Source: Actinocatenispora sp963815125
GTDB taxonomy: Bacteria > Actinomycetota > Actinomycetes > Mycobacteriales > Micromonosporaceae
Assembly (NCBI GenBank): GCA_963815125.1
Contig: CAWFFM010000008.1
Location: forward strand, 1 to 64,000
Length of the DNA stretch: 64,000 bases
Direction: 5' to 3'
Made by a program: the position numbers and the translations under genes. The notes below the pieces were generated by a model, which did not search any database, was not told the origin of the DNA, and saw only the letters and a list, made by a program, of their open reading frames with translations. Below are positions 8,332 to 17,202 of this stretch, one piece after another; position 1 is the stretch's first letter, and each line of letters begins with the position of its first letter.

Positions 8332-9255
8332 ATGGCCGTCTCGCCAGATGAGAACTGCGTGCTGGTCGACGGGCCGTGGACACACCGGTCCGTCGGCGCC
8401 AACGGCAGCCGCTTCCACGTGGTCGAAGCCGGCAGCGGCCCGCTGATCATGCTGCTGCACGGCTTCCCGGAGACCTGGTACACCTGGCGGCACCAACTGC
8501 CCGCACTGGCCGGCGCCGGCTACCGGGCCGTCGCGGTCGACCTGCGCGGCTACGGCGCCAGCGACAAGCCACCCCGCGGCTACGACGGGTACACGATGTC
8601 CGCCGACGTGGACGGACTGATCCGGGCCCTCGGCGAACGGGAGGCCGTACTGGTCGGACACGACCTGGGCGGGATGCTGACCTGGATGACCGCCGCGTTC
8701 CATCCCGGCCGGGTACGCCGCTCCATCGTCATCGATGCCGCGCACCCGCTGCGACTGCGTACCGGACTGTTCTCCGACCCGCGCGGGCAGCTGTCCGCCA
8801 GCCGGCACCTGCTGGCCTTCCAGATGCCACGCTACGAGCACGTACTGACCCGCGACGACGCGGAGATCGCCGCCGGACTGATCAGCGGATGGGCCGGTCC
8901 CGGCTGGCGGTCCACCGCCGACTTCGCCGGCTACCTGCGGTTCTGCCGGGACGCCATCCAGATCCCGCAGGCCGCGTTCTGCGCGCTGGAGGCGTACCGG
9001 TGGGTGTTCCGCGGCGCGCTGCGGCCCAGCGGACGACGCTTCGTCAAACTGATGCAGCAGCCCATCTCCAGCCCGACCCTGCACCTGCACGGCGCGCTGG
9101 ACACCGGCGTGCTGCCCCGCACCGCGCAGGGTTCCGGACGCTACGTCGCCGGGCGCTACGAATGGCAGCTGCTCGACGGCGTCGGACACTTCCCGCACCA
9201 GGAGGTCCCCGACCTGGTCACCGGCGAGATCCTGCGCTGGGCCAAGGAAGCCTGA
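8332..9255 (+). CDS. Alpha/beta hydrolase of the epoxide hydrolase type
   Basis: The 307-residue cytoplasmic enzyme carries the epoxide-hydrolase signatures HGFPETWYTWRHQ (oxyanion hole), the nucleophile elbow VGHDLGGML with Asp as nucleophile, and GVGHFPHQE with the catalytic His. Substrates cannot be deduced; haloalkane dehalogenases share the fold. ATG at 8332 is chosen; an in-frame GTG lies two codons upstream. A TACGCT hexamer about 10 bases before the start and no Shine-Dalgarno suggest a leaderless transcript (inference). Confidence 0.88.
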   Translation: MAVSPDENCVLVDGPWTHRSVGANGSRFHVVEAGSGPLIMLLHGFPETWYTWRHQLPALAGAGYRAVAVDLRGYGASDKPPRGYDGYTMSADVDGLIRALGEREAVLVGHDLGGMLTWMTAAFHPGRVRRSIVIDAAHPLRLRTGLFSDPRGQLSASRHLLAFQMPRYEHVLTRDDAEIAAGLISGWAGPGWRSTADFAGYLRFCRDAIQIPQAAFCALEAYRWVFRGALRPSGRRFVKLMQQPISSPTLHLHGALDTGVLPRTAQGSGRYVAGRYEWQLLDGVGHFPHQEVPDLVTGEILRWAKEA

Positions 9256-9277
9256 GCCGACCGGGCCCGCCGCGGCG

Positions 9278-9292
9278 CCCCTCGCCGAGGGG
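9278..9292. terminator. Candidate short terminator hairpin
   Basis: CCCCTC-GCC-GAGGGG forms a 6-base-pair GC stem in the 48-base gap between two convergent genes (the hydrolase ending at 9255 and the SseB-like gene ending at 9304). Flanking TGAxCCGAC and GTCGGTCA could extend it into a larger imperfect stem. There is no U-run, as is usual in high-GC actinomycetes. Confidence 0.4.
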
Positions 9293-9303
9293 ACCCTCGT
9301 CGG

Positions 9304-11483
9304 TCAGACCAGCGGGTGCCACCGGTGGTGGTCGGCGTTGAACACGGCCAGTACGGTCGCCGTACCGTCCGGATCGATCCGGTACAGCTCCGTCCCGTGC
9401 GGCAGCCGAGTGGTGGCGATCCGGTACTCGACCAGCTCCGGGTCGGTCTCCGAACGCGCCGCACCGACCAGCGGTACCAGCCGCGCCGACTCGACCGCCC
9501 ACCGTACGGTGTGCACCGGCGCATCCGGGTCGCCGCCGAGCCCCGTGGCGTGCCGCAGGTCGGCGGACCGTACCGGACCGGCGGACACCTGGTGCACGTA
9601 GCCACCGACCCGGTCGAAGTGCCGTTCCAGGTAGAAGGCGACCTGCTCATCGGGGAGCGTCTTCTGCAGCACCGCGGGGAAGGCGAGTTCGGGCAGCGCT
9701 TCAGGCTCCGGCTCCGCGGGTTCCGGTGCCGGAACCGGCGGCCACTCCGGTGCCTCCTCCGGGTCGTCGTCTCCCGCTGCGTTCGGTACGTCCGCTGACC
9801 CGGCCGCGACCGGTGCCGCCCCGACGTTCTCCGCCGCGACGTGGCTGTCGGGGCTTCCCGTGCTGTCCGGGCTTCCCGTGCTGTCCGGGCTTCCGGTGCT
9901 GTCCGGTGTGCTGTCCGGGCTTCCGTGCTGTCCGGGCTTCCGGTGCTGTCCGGGCTTCCGGTGCTGTCCGGGCCGGGGTCACTCTGGTCGGGCTCCACCG
10001 GGGACGCCGGTTCGGCATGCACCGCGGATTCCGGTACCGGGTGCTCCAGCTGTTCGTGGACCGGCTCGTCGGCGGTCTGCTGCTCGGACCGGGGTTCGGG
10101 TACCCATTCGTCCTGCTGCGAGCCGTCCGGGTGGGCCGGCGCCGTCGGCTCGACGGCCGCCCAGCTCTCCTGACCCGCGTTCGGCTCCGCAACCGGTTCG
10201 GGCCGGTCCTGCTCGATGTGATCCTGCTCGAACCGTTCCGGTTCGGGCTGGTCCTGCTGGTCCTGCGGCACCCGGAGTTCGAACCGCTCCTGCTCGGGCT
10301 GGCCGTGCATCGGCTGGTACTGCTCGTGCGCAGGATCCGGCTGATCCGGCTGATCCGGCTGATCCGGCGTCGCGGCGGGCGTCGGGCCGGACGGTGCCCG
10401 GACGCCGATCCGTTCGGCGAGCTGGGTCTCGCGGGCCCAGCTGGCAAGCTCGGTGATCCGGTCACCGTCGAGGGTGGCGCCGATCGGGCTGTCCGGGTTG
10501 AGGGCCAGCGCCCAGTCCGGATGCGGCCAGTTCTCCAGTACCAGTACGAACGGTGCGACCGCATAGCGCGATTCGCCGACCCGCTCGTTCATCCGCTCCG
10601 CGGAGGTGAAGACCGGTACCTGCGTCTTACCGTCCCGCTCGATGCTCGGCCACGGAAAGCCACGGTCGGTGACGCTCGCCTGCGCGGTCGCACCCGGCGG
10701 TATCGGGATCAACGTGTACGAGACGAGCAACGCGTCCATGAACGACTTGCGGTCGCCGGCAGCCGCCGAGCGCAGCAGGACGTCCTCCGCCTCGTTCGCC
10801 GGGTGGAAGTTCGGATGCCGCGGATCGACCGGGCCACCGCTCTCCGGGCCACTGTTCTCCTGGCCGATGTTCTGTGGGCCGATGTTCTGTGGACCACCAC
10901 TGACCGGACTGGCGCTGACCGGGCCGCTGCTGACCGGACTGGCGCTGACCGGATCGCTGCTGACCGGGCTGGCCGGGACCGGCGGCGCGGAGGACTGCGA
11001 CTCGGCCGGAGCGACCGGCGGCGCGGTGGGATCCGGCTGGGCGGGCTGGTTGGAGATGGCCGCGGTCTCGACGGCCCGGGCCAACTGCTCGGGCTGACTG
11101 CCCGGTGCGACCCCGGTGATCTGGCCCACGAAACTGGCGGGCAGGTAGCCGGCGATCGGCAGCCCGAAGTCGATCGCGAGCCACCAGGACTGGTCCGGCC
11201 AACCGGCGGAGATGTCCGCCAGCCGCGCGGTCCGGAACTCACCGGCGTACTGACCCAGCGTGGCGGTCATGGCCTGCTGGGAGGTGAACGCCAGCAGATA
11301 CGTGCGGCCCTCGTACGCCCAGGTTGCCCAGCCGCCGGCGGGCTGCCCGTTGGCGTCCATCGGGGTGGGCATGATCAGATCGGTCTCGTTCAGCGCCTGG
11401 AAGTAGCGGTCCTGCTCCCCACGCTGCATGGCCTCGAACAGGTGCTGTTCGAGTTCGTTCGCCGGCTCCCAACCGTCGGCCAT
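9304..11483 (-). CDS. SseB-domain protein with two SseB-like modules, frameshifted in a Pro/Ser repeat
   Basis: ATG at 11483 follows a good GGGAGG. Residues about 5-125 and 225-350 are two SseB-like modules (for example FEAMQRGEQDRYFQAL and TYLLAFTSQQAM in the first). They are joined by a PVS repeat linker and followed by a Gln/Pro/Glu-rich linker with QPDQPDQPD and GSPDST repeats. At about 9925 one 18-base repeat unit has lost a base. The reading frame then turns Arg/Ser-rich, while the frame opened by restoring the base gives a good C-terminal domain (LPDEQVAFYLERHFDRVGGY, ending at 9304). A paralogue with the same layout lies at 17203-18093. SseB-like domains occur in type VII-linked and enhanced-serine-sensitivity proteins; a specific function is unknown. 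Confidence 0.75.
9850..9975. repeat. 18-base tandem repeat encoding GSPDST, with a one-base deletion
   Basis: On the minus strand the unit GGAAGCCCGGACAGCACC recurs about six times, with one 12-base partial unit. One copy, at about 9920-9936, is only 17 bases long. That missing base is what breaks the frame of the SseB-like gene: on its upstream side the repeat reads GSPDST and on its downstream side EARTA/REART. Confidence 0.85.
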
Positions 11484-11668
11484 GCTCGCCTCCCTGGCGC
11501 CTCGTCACATCTGTGGCCCCGACACCGCGGGACGGTTCGAACAGTGGATCATCCGGCCGGCAGGCGTTCCGTGCTCGTACCGGCACATACCCCGCATCGC
11601 GGTCCGGCATACCGACCCGTCACCCGACGCCGACCGTCACCAACGTACCGGCCGGGCATCGAGCGTCG

Positions 11669-12028
11669 TCAGCCGCGTTGCACGCTCAGTTCGCCGACCT
11701 CGCCGCGCCGGCCCCACACCTGGTACACGTCGCGGTCGAAGGGGGCGAGGCCGAGATCCTGCGGCGGTGGCAGCTCACCCACGTACTCCAGCCGCAGCCA
11801 TTGACCGTTCTCGCCGATCACCTGGAACGGCTGGTCACGCCAGGTGCACCGGCTGGTCTGGTAACCGAGGTCGGTGACGTCGGACCGGGGTACGACTCGC
11901 AGGTAGCGGTCCGGACCGATCTGGTCGAAGCCGCTGCCGGCGTGGTCTGCGTACAACCGGACCCGGTCACCGTCCGGGCTCGCCTCGTATTCCTCGTCCT
12001 GCCACCGTGCGTAGTAACCGTCGCGCAT
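11669..12028 (-). CDS. Small conserved protein of the MRDGYYARW family
   Basis: The 119-residue acidic/aromatic protein begins MRDGYYARWQDEEYEASPDGD and ends near FDRDVYQVWGRRGE. I do not recognise a named domain. Two damaged relatives lie at 15010-15255 (sharing RCTWRxxPF and FDRxVYQxW) and 17057-17188 (sharing MRDGYYARW and EYEASPxGD). Each is near an SseB-like gene or its remnant. Size, copy number and company are compatible with an immunity or accessory protein, but this is only inference. It is divergent from the mycosin gene starting at 12148. Confidence 0.8.
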   Translation of the reverse strand: MRDGYYARWQDEEYEASPDGDRVRLYADHAGSGFDQIGPDRYLRVVPRSDVTDLGYQTSRCTWRDQPFQVIGENGQWLRLEYVGELPPPQDLGLAPFDRDVYQVWGRRGEVGELSVQRG

Positions 12029-12147
12029 CGTCGCACCCCTCCTGACCGGGCGCCCTCATCGTCCCGCCGTCGCTCCAACCTACAAGAGCCGGCCAACATC
12101 GGCCGACCTCGATCCCACCGCAGGTCAGACCGGACAGAAGGGACGAG

Positions 12148-13629
12148 GTGCACCGTTCCGCTACTGTGCTCGACGTGCCGGGAGCATGGACAGTACGGAC
12201 AGGGTTACGCCGTGTCGGGTGGGCGGCTCTGCTGGCGACGGCTCTGGTCGGGCTGATCGTGCCATTCGGCCCACCGGCCGCGGGCAAGCCGAAGACATCG
12301 TCCGGTCCGCCGGTCGGCCAGCCAGCCACCGCACAGTCCTGCGACGTCTACTCGGGCTCCACGAAGGACGACCCGTTGCCGCAGAAGCCCTGGCCGCTGG
12401 ACCGGATCAGACCGGAACGTGCCTGGGCGCTCAGCCGGGGGCGGGGAGTCACGGTCGCGGTCATCGACTCAGGTGTCTCCACCGACCCGGCCGTACTGAA
12501 GAACGCCGTGTACAACGGGCATGACTACCTCGCGTCCGGCGGCAACGGCACCTGCGACCAGTACGGACACGGCACGCTGGTCGCCGCGATCATCGCGGGC
12601 CGCCAGACCCCCGACGCCCCGTTCTACGGGGTAGCGCCGGAGGCACACATCCTGCCGTACCGGGTGCTACGCGACGACAAGCGGGACAACGACGCCGATA
12701 CCCCCGGCAACATCGCCGACGCGATCACCAGCGCGGTGGACGCCGGCGCCACGGTGATCAACCTCTCGCTGACCACCCAGAAGACCGATGCGGTGACCAC
12801 CGCGGTGCAGTACGCGGAGGACCACGACGTCGTACTGGTCGCCGCAGCCGGCAACGAGGGCGGCACCGACGCGGAGGGCTCGGTGGAATATCCGGCCGCG
12901 TTGCCGGGCGTGCTGGCCGTCGGCGGGATCGACGACAAGGGCGAACACGTCGGCTCCTCCAACCGAGCCGACTACCTGGAGATCGCCGCGCCCGGGGACC
13001 GCATCGAGGGGCCTGCACCCAAGGGCGGCGGCTACATCGAGTTCAAGCAGGGCGGTACGAGCTTCGCCGCGCCGTTCGTGTCGGGCACCGCGGCGCTCAT
13101 CCGCGCCTACGACCCGAAACTCACCGCCGAGCAGGTACGGGAACGGATCATCGCCACCGCCGACCACCCACCGGAAGGCTGGAACCAGACCGTCGGGTAC
13201 GGCGTGGTCGACCCGTACCGCGCACTGACCGCGATCCTGAAAGGTGACGTCGACCGTCCGGCGTCCGGGTCCCGGCACCGGGCGTTGCCGGACACCCACG
13301 CCGCAGCGGATCCGATGCGCCGTACCGAGATCACCGCAGGAGTGCTGGCCGCGGCACTGCTCGTACTGGCCCTGCTGGTGGTGATCGCCGCCCGGGTGGT
13401 GCCCCGGGGTCACCGGCTGCGCTGGCGGGCGAACCGCGCCGAGCCGCTCGCCGAGCCGGAGCAACCTCGACCTGCCGCGCCGCGTACGACAAGCGACGGA
13501 CCGGTGTCGATCACCGCGCCGAGTTCCCGTTCCGCGCCACCGTCCGGGCCCGGTGGTGCGCGTAACGCCTCCGTCGCTCCCCCCGTACGCGGCGCGCCGC
13601 GCGCCATCCCGGGCGCCGGGCGTCGATGA
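12148..13629 (+). CDS. mycP: Mycosin-type S8 serine protease (type VII secretion-associated), copy 1
   Basis: The 493-residue membrane-anchored subtilase starts at GTG 12148 behind AGAAGGGACGAG. A signal peptide (residues about 18-45) precedes the protease. The catalytic triad is intact: Asp107 (VAVIDSGV), His141 (QYGHGTLVA) and Ser305 (GGTSFAAPFVSG). A C-terminal membrane helix (about residues 395-415) is followed by a basic, Pro-rich cytoplasmic tail. Mycosins are extracellular partners of ESX channels and process substrates. This copy lies some 20 kb from eccC, among SseB-like and immunity genes, unlike the two copies close to the core. Confidence 0.9.
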   Translation: MHRSATVLDVPGAWTVRTGLRRVGWAALLATALVGLIVPFGPPAAGKPKTSSGPPVGQPATAQSCDVYSGSTKDDPLPQKPWPLDRIRPERAWALSRGRGVTVAVIDSGVSTDPAVLKNAVYNGHDYLASGGNGTCDQYGHGTLVAAIIAGRQTPDAPFYGVAPEAHILPYRVLRDDKRDNDADTPGNIADAITSAVDAGATVINLSLTTQKTDAVTTAVQYAEDHDVVLVAAAGNEGGTDAEGSVEYPAALPGVLAVGGIDDKGEHVGSSNRADYLEIAAPGDRIEGPAPKGGGYIEFKQGGTSFAAPFVSGTAALIRAYDPKLTAEQVRERIIATADHPPEGWNQTVGYGVVDPYRALTAILKGDVDRPASGSRHRALPDTHAAADPMRRTEITAGVLAAALLVLALLVVIAARVVPRGHRLRWRANRAEPLAEPEQPRPAAPRTTSDGPVSITAPSSRSAPPSGPGGARNASVAPPVRGAPRAIPGAGRR

Positions 13630-13736
13630 CCGGCGCCGCTGTCCGAACGCCGACATCTCCGGAGCGCGATGGCGTGGCGACAGTTCGATAAGGTCGGTGC
13701 CGCAGTGGCGCCGGGACACTGCGGAGAGGGGTTTGC

Positions 13737-14465
13737 GTGATCACGCGCGACGAAGCCGAACTCATCGCCGACAAGTGGGTCAACTCGGGTGGGTCGGGTG
13801 AACGGCGGTGGACCGCCGAGATCCACGAGTTCGACCTCGGTTACGTGGTCTGGCGGGCGATTCCGCCGGGCCAGCCTCCTGAGGTCGGCGCACCACGCGG
13901 CATCATCGACCGCAACACCGGCGAGATGTCCATGTGGCCGTCGTTGCCGATCGAGATGGTCATCTCGATGTACCGGGAGCGCGTCACACAGACCGCGGCG
14001 GTCCCGCACACCTGGGATCCGGAACGGCAGGCCAGACGCGACCTGCGGCGCGCCGAGTTCCCTTGCAACATCACGCATCTGACCCTCGCGGACGGCACCC
14101 TGCTGCGGGCCCGGAGCATGCGCGGCGACGGCGAACCGAACCTGCACCGGCTGATCCGGGAGTTCTTCGCCAGCGTCCCACCGAACTATCTGGAACGCGG
14201 ATACAACCGGCACGCCGAGGTGGCCGCGATGTCCGACGCGCTGCACGCCGAGGACGCCCGCCGCGCCGCCGCCGGACGACCGGCGGTCACCGTGGAGGAG
14301 GCCCGCACCCAGGTGCTGCGCGGTGCCGGCGTGGTGACCTACCGGGTACGGGAACCCGACGACCCGCAGGCCGGCGCGACCGGGCCGCCGAGCGTGTCGA
14401 CGATGCAACTGTTGCAGCATCTGGGTTTCGCCCTGCTACCGCCGAACCGGGAGGATCGCCGATGA
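13737..14465 (+). CDS. YrhB-like plus YwqJ-type deaminase-fold protein lacking the zinc cysteines
   Basis: The 242-residue protein has two parts. Residues 1-90 (ITRDEAELIADKWVN, EFDLGYVVW, RGIIDRNTGEMSMWPSLP) resemble the YrhB/Imm35-like module. Residues about 130-240 resemble YwqJ-type nucleic-acid deaminases from polymorphic toxins: RGYNRHAEVAAMSDAL supplies the HAE motif. The expected PPCxxC, which binds zinc, reads PPSVST, so both cysteines are gone. An inactive, possibly regulatory or immunity-like role is inferred. The stop overlaps the SUKH-3 gene start (ATGA), a pairing seen elsewhere between YwqJ-like and SUKH proteins. Confidence 0.72.
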   Translation: MITRDEAELIADKWVNSGGSGERRWTAEIHEFDLGYVVWRAIPPGQPPEVGAPRGIIDRNTGEMSMWPSLPIEMVISMYRERVTQTAAVPHTWDPERQARRDLRRAEFPCNITHLTLADGTLLRARSMRGDGEPNLHRLIREFFASVPPNYLERGYNRHAEVAAMSDALHAEDARRAAAGRPAVTVEEARTQVLRGAGVVTYRVREPDDPQAGATGPPSVSTMQLLQHLGFALLPPNREDRR

Positions 14466-14950
14466 GCGCACCACTGTCCCCGGCCGCTGCCGCAGAACTG
14501 CGCGCCGCCGGCTGGGAGCCCGGCCGCCGGGTCGACGGGCCGACCGCCGAAGCGATCCGGCAGACCTGCGAACACGTGGGTCGCAATGGTCAGCGGCACG
14601 AGCCGTTCCCGGCCGCCGTCGCCGCACTCAACGAATTCGGCGGTATCTCCGCAAGCACCGACCGGCCCGGCGTCGCGGTCGCGCCGCAGCCGTTCATCAT
14701 CGACCCGACGCTCGCCGCGGCCAGCACCGAGACACTCGCGGACGTCTCCGGGCTGCTGGGCGTACGCCTGTTCCCGCTCGGCCTGCACGGCGAACTGGAG
14801 GCGCTGCTCGCCATCGACGAACGTGGCTGGGTGTTCGCCATCGACGACGCCGGCGAATGGTTCCTCGGCGCCACCATCCATGCCGCGCTCGACGCGCTGC
14901 TCACCGGGCAGGCGCCGCAGCGCGTACACGACGACGGCAGCTGGGGCTGA
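14462..14950 (+). CDS. SUKH-3-like immunity protein
   Basis: The 162-residue protein starts with ATG inside the preceding stop codon. It shows the SUKH-3 pattern: an N-terminal AAGWEPGRRVD helix start, FPAAVAALNEFGGI, FIIDPTLAA, a central LFPLGLHGELEALLAID strand pair and a C-terminal ALDALLTGQ helix. SUKH proteins usually neutralise co-encoded polymorphic toxins. Here the partner is the cysteine-less deaminase homologue, so the real toxin may be elsewhere or lost. Confidence 0.8.
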   Translation: MSAPLSPAAAAELRAAGWEPGRRVDGPTAEAIRQTCEHVGRNGQRHEPFPAAVAALNEFGGISASTDRPGVAVAPQPFIIDPTLAAASTETLADVSGLLGVRLFPLGLHGELEALLAIDERGWVFAIDDAGEWFLGATIHAALDALLTGQAPQRVHDDGSWG

Positions 14951-14973
14951 TCCGCCGGTGCCGGAGGCGCGCG

Positions 14974-14996
14974 CCCCGCTGCGAGGGACTGCGGGG
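14974..14996. terminator. Candidate terminator hairpin between convergent genes
   Basis: CCCCGC at 14974-14979 pairs with GCGGGG at 14991-14996 around an 11-base loop, in the 59-base gap between the SUKH-3 stop (14950) and the stop of the truncated small gene (15010). Assigned by position and pairing only. Confidence 0.35.
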
Positions 14997-15009
14997 TACG
15001 GATGGCGAG

Positions 15010-15255
15010 CTAGAGGCGGTCCTCCCGGACGTCCTGCACCTCCGAGGCATCCACCCAGTACTGGTACACGCCCCGGTCGAACTGGTCCAGGTGCAGCGCC
15101 TCCGCGACCGGGGTGCGGCCACCGACGTACTCCACGCGCAACCAGGGACCGTTCTCGGCCAGGACGATGAACGGCTCGCCGCGCCAGGTGCAGCGGGTCA
15201 CGATGTAGTGGAATTCCTCGATCTCGTCGACCGGGACAGTGCGGCCGATCCGGCC
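15010..15255 (-). pseudogene. 5'-truncated MRDGYYARW-family gene
   Basis: The minus-strand reading ending at TAG 15010 aligns with the last two thirds of the 119-residue protein at 11669-12028: shared TRCTWRGEPF, AENGPWLRVEYVG and FDRGVYQYW. Similarity starts near RIGRTVPVDEIEEF at about 15250 and stops where the transposase sequence begins. The MRDGYYARW start is missing, so insertion of the IS with an associated deletion removed the 5' third. Confidence 0.78.
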
Positions 15256-15906
15256 ACCGGGTGGCGGCGCCTGTCGCCGGCCGAGGAGGCGTTGATGGCG
15301 CTGGTGGCGTTGAAGAAAGGCGAACCGTTCGCGCAGGTCGGGGCCGGGTTCGGTGTGTCGGCCACCACCTGCTGGCGCCGGGTGCGTCAGATCGTCACCC
15401 TACTCGCCGCCCGTGCGCCCAGCCTGACCGCCGCGCTGCGGCGAGCCCGACGGCGCCGCTGGCCGTTCGTCATCGTCGATGGCACCCTGATCGCCACCGA
15501 CCGGCTGGCCGCCGACCGGCCCTTCTACTCGGGCAAACACCACCGGCACGGCGTGAACGTGCAGGTCGTGGCGGCTCCAGACGGCACGATCCTATGGACC
15601 TCAGGTGGGCTTCCCGGCGCGGTGCACGACACCGCCGCAGCCCGCATCTGGCGTATCGCCGCAGCGTTGCGCCACGCCGGGCTACCGGCCCTGGGCGACA
15701 AGGGCTACCACGGACTCGACGCCCATATCATCACCCCGTACAAAGGGCGCGGCAAACCCGAGTCGCAGAAGCAGGCCAACCGGGCCCACGCCGCGCTCCG
15801 CGCGCCAGGCGAACGAGCCAACGCCCAGCTCAAGTCATGGCAGATCCTGCGGCAGGTCCGCTGCGGCACAGACATCGTGATCCAACTGGTCAGAGCCGGG
15901 CAGTAA
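15256..15906 (+). pseudogene. IS5-type DDE transposase, N-terminally truncated
   Basis: About 215 residues of an IS5-family transposase are read to TAA at 15904-15906. They include a helix-turn-helix (GEPFAQVGAGFGVSATTCWRR) and the DDE catalytic positions: VIVDGTLIATDR, LGDKGYHG and PGERANAQLK. The first 60-80 residues and the left end of the element are missing; the break coincides with the truncation of the small gene on the other strand. The stretch after the stop up to about 15957 contains ACGATGAAATGCGCTC, which may be the right terminal repeat, but no left partner exists to confirm it. Confidence 0.85.
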
Positions 15907-15993
15907 GCCGGGCAGTGCTCCACAACCACGAACTCGCCTCACGATGAAATGCGCTCACTATCCTGCCAGCCTAACCGCCTGCGACAGAAATCG

Positions 15994-16857
15994 TCATGAA
16001 GACACCTCCCTTTCGTACGGCACCGGCTCAATCCACTCCGGCGCCGGACGATCACGCCACCCCGAACCCACCGGATAATGCTCATTCACCGCGAACACAT
16101 CATCCACTTTGTCTTCCGCAATCTCACCCACCCACCAGCCGCGATCATGTTCCCTCATCTCCATGACATCGCGCCATTTCGGCCAGCTAGAATCAACCAG
16201 GTACTGGCCATTTTTATAAGCATAGACTGGAATCTTGCGACCCTTGACATGCATGTAAGTAATGTGACTATACGCGTCGGACAATTCTTCACGGCGCACG
16301 TGTCTCCTCAACCAATATCTGAAGCTACCTTGTACATCAAGCCCCCGCGCCAGAGCGGTTACGTCCGCCGTCTCAAGTGTTTCAATTTCTGATCGGCTTC
16401 TATCAAAAAGAAAGTAGTTGTGCCCACGCCACACCGCAGCGCTATACCAAGCCTGTTTCGTCTTCTCCGCGTCAGCATCTCTCGTTCTCTGCACGGCTTC
16501 GCGGACCTGCTCCACGCGCTCAACGCTTACCAACCCACTACCGCGACCAGCAATCCACTTCCGCAAATCTGCCTCTGGCGCCAAACCATGCTCGCGCACG
16601 TAATATGTCAACCGATCAGACCACACCCATTCTCCGTCAGTCCGCACTGCAGATTCCACTACCCGGCCACGCGATTCATCCAGCACGTCGGCGTCTACGA
16701 ATTCCGAGTCAAAGACCTTTATACCAGAATCCAAATACGCAGCCAACCGTTCGCGCTCAGCATCTTCCTTGAGCCAAGTACAGTCAAACTTAAAATCTGT
16801 CGATACACCCAACAGGGCCGCGATCCGAAATTCCCTGTTTCGCATTTGACTCGCCAT
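15994..16857 (-). CDS. Uncharacterised 287-residue protein, AT-rich island
   Basis: I do not recognise this protein. It starts MASQMRNREFRIAALLGV, is rich in Trp, Tyr and charged residues, and has no signal peptide or membrane segment. Recognisable blocks are WSDRLTYYVREHGLAP, RYWLRRHVRREELSD and WWVGEIAEDKVDD. Its base composition is clearly lower in GC than its neighbours and its codons end in A or T often, a sign of transfer. AAGGG lies directly before the ATG, so the Met four codons later is an alternative start. An immunity or toxin function is possible from position only. Confidence 0.72.
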   Translation of the reverse strand: MASQMRNREFRIAALLGVSTDFKFDCTWLKEDAERERLAAYLDSGIKVFDSEFVDADVLDESRGRVVESAVRTDGEWVWSDRLTYYVREHGLAPEADLRKWIAGRGSGLVSVERVEQVREAVQRTRDADAEKTKQAWYSAAVWRGHNYFLFDRSRSEIETLETADVTALARGLDVQGSFRYWLRRHVRREELSDAYSHITYMHVKGRKIPVYAYKNGQYLVDSSWPKWRDVMEMREHDRGWWVGEIAEDKVDDVFAVNEHYPVGSGWRDRPAPEWIEPVPYEREVSS

Positions 16858-16920
16858 CCCTTATGTGCTCAGAGGAAGGTCTGACCACACCTTTTCGAAT
16901 TCCTGGTTGTCGTTACCGCT

Positions 16921-17085
16921 TCAGCCCCCGTCGGTCCATGGATCAGACTCGTAGTCTCCAGCCTTGGTTAAGTCGAAATTTTTGTCCACGTGCCACTTTC
17001 CTCCCATAAACATAGCCGCAAGTCGCTCGGATCCAGCTGCATTTATCTGCCACATTTCAGCGCCATCGGGAAGCGGTGTGGGTGG
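16921..17085 (-). pseudogene. Remnant C-terminus of a third SseB-family protein
   Basis: A reading frame ending at TGA 16923-16921 gives KVLPPTPLPDGAEMWQINA and then a KWHVDKNF-type end. It matches the C-terminal domain of the SseB-like proteins, which read TTRLPHGTELYRIDPDG (9304 copy) and SCRLPHHAEMWRLARDG (17203 copy). It has no start and overlaps, one frame over, the end of the small-gene fragment at 17057-17188. That arrangement is what a deletion joining two cassettes would leave. Confidence 0.6.
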
Positions 17086-17188
17086 TAAAACCTTCCCGCT
17101 CCTCGGTCGCGTAGAGCTTCATGCTGTCCCCCGCCGGGCTGGCCTCATATTCCTGGCCCCGCCAACGAGCGTAGTAACCGTCGCGCAT
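17057..17188 (-). pseudogene. 3'-truncated MRDGYYARW-family gene
   Basis: ATG at 17188 opens MRDGYYARWRGQEYEASPAGD, nearly identical to the first residues of the 119-residue protein at 11669-12028. After about 33 codons similarity ends and the frame closes at 17057, after only 43 codons. The rest of the gene is replaced by the SseB-family remnant in another frame. Confidence 0.7.
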
Positions 17189-17202
17189 CACCGGATTCCC
17201 TT

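Noticed and set aside
9850..9975. Possible CRISPR-like array
   Set aside because: The units are adjacent without spacers, keep codon structure and lie inside a gene.
12186..12524. Alternative frame within the mycosin 1 start region
   Set aside because: The main frame has signal peptide, triad and anchor; the other has only Arg/Gly-rich sequence.
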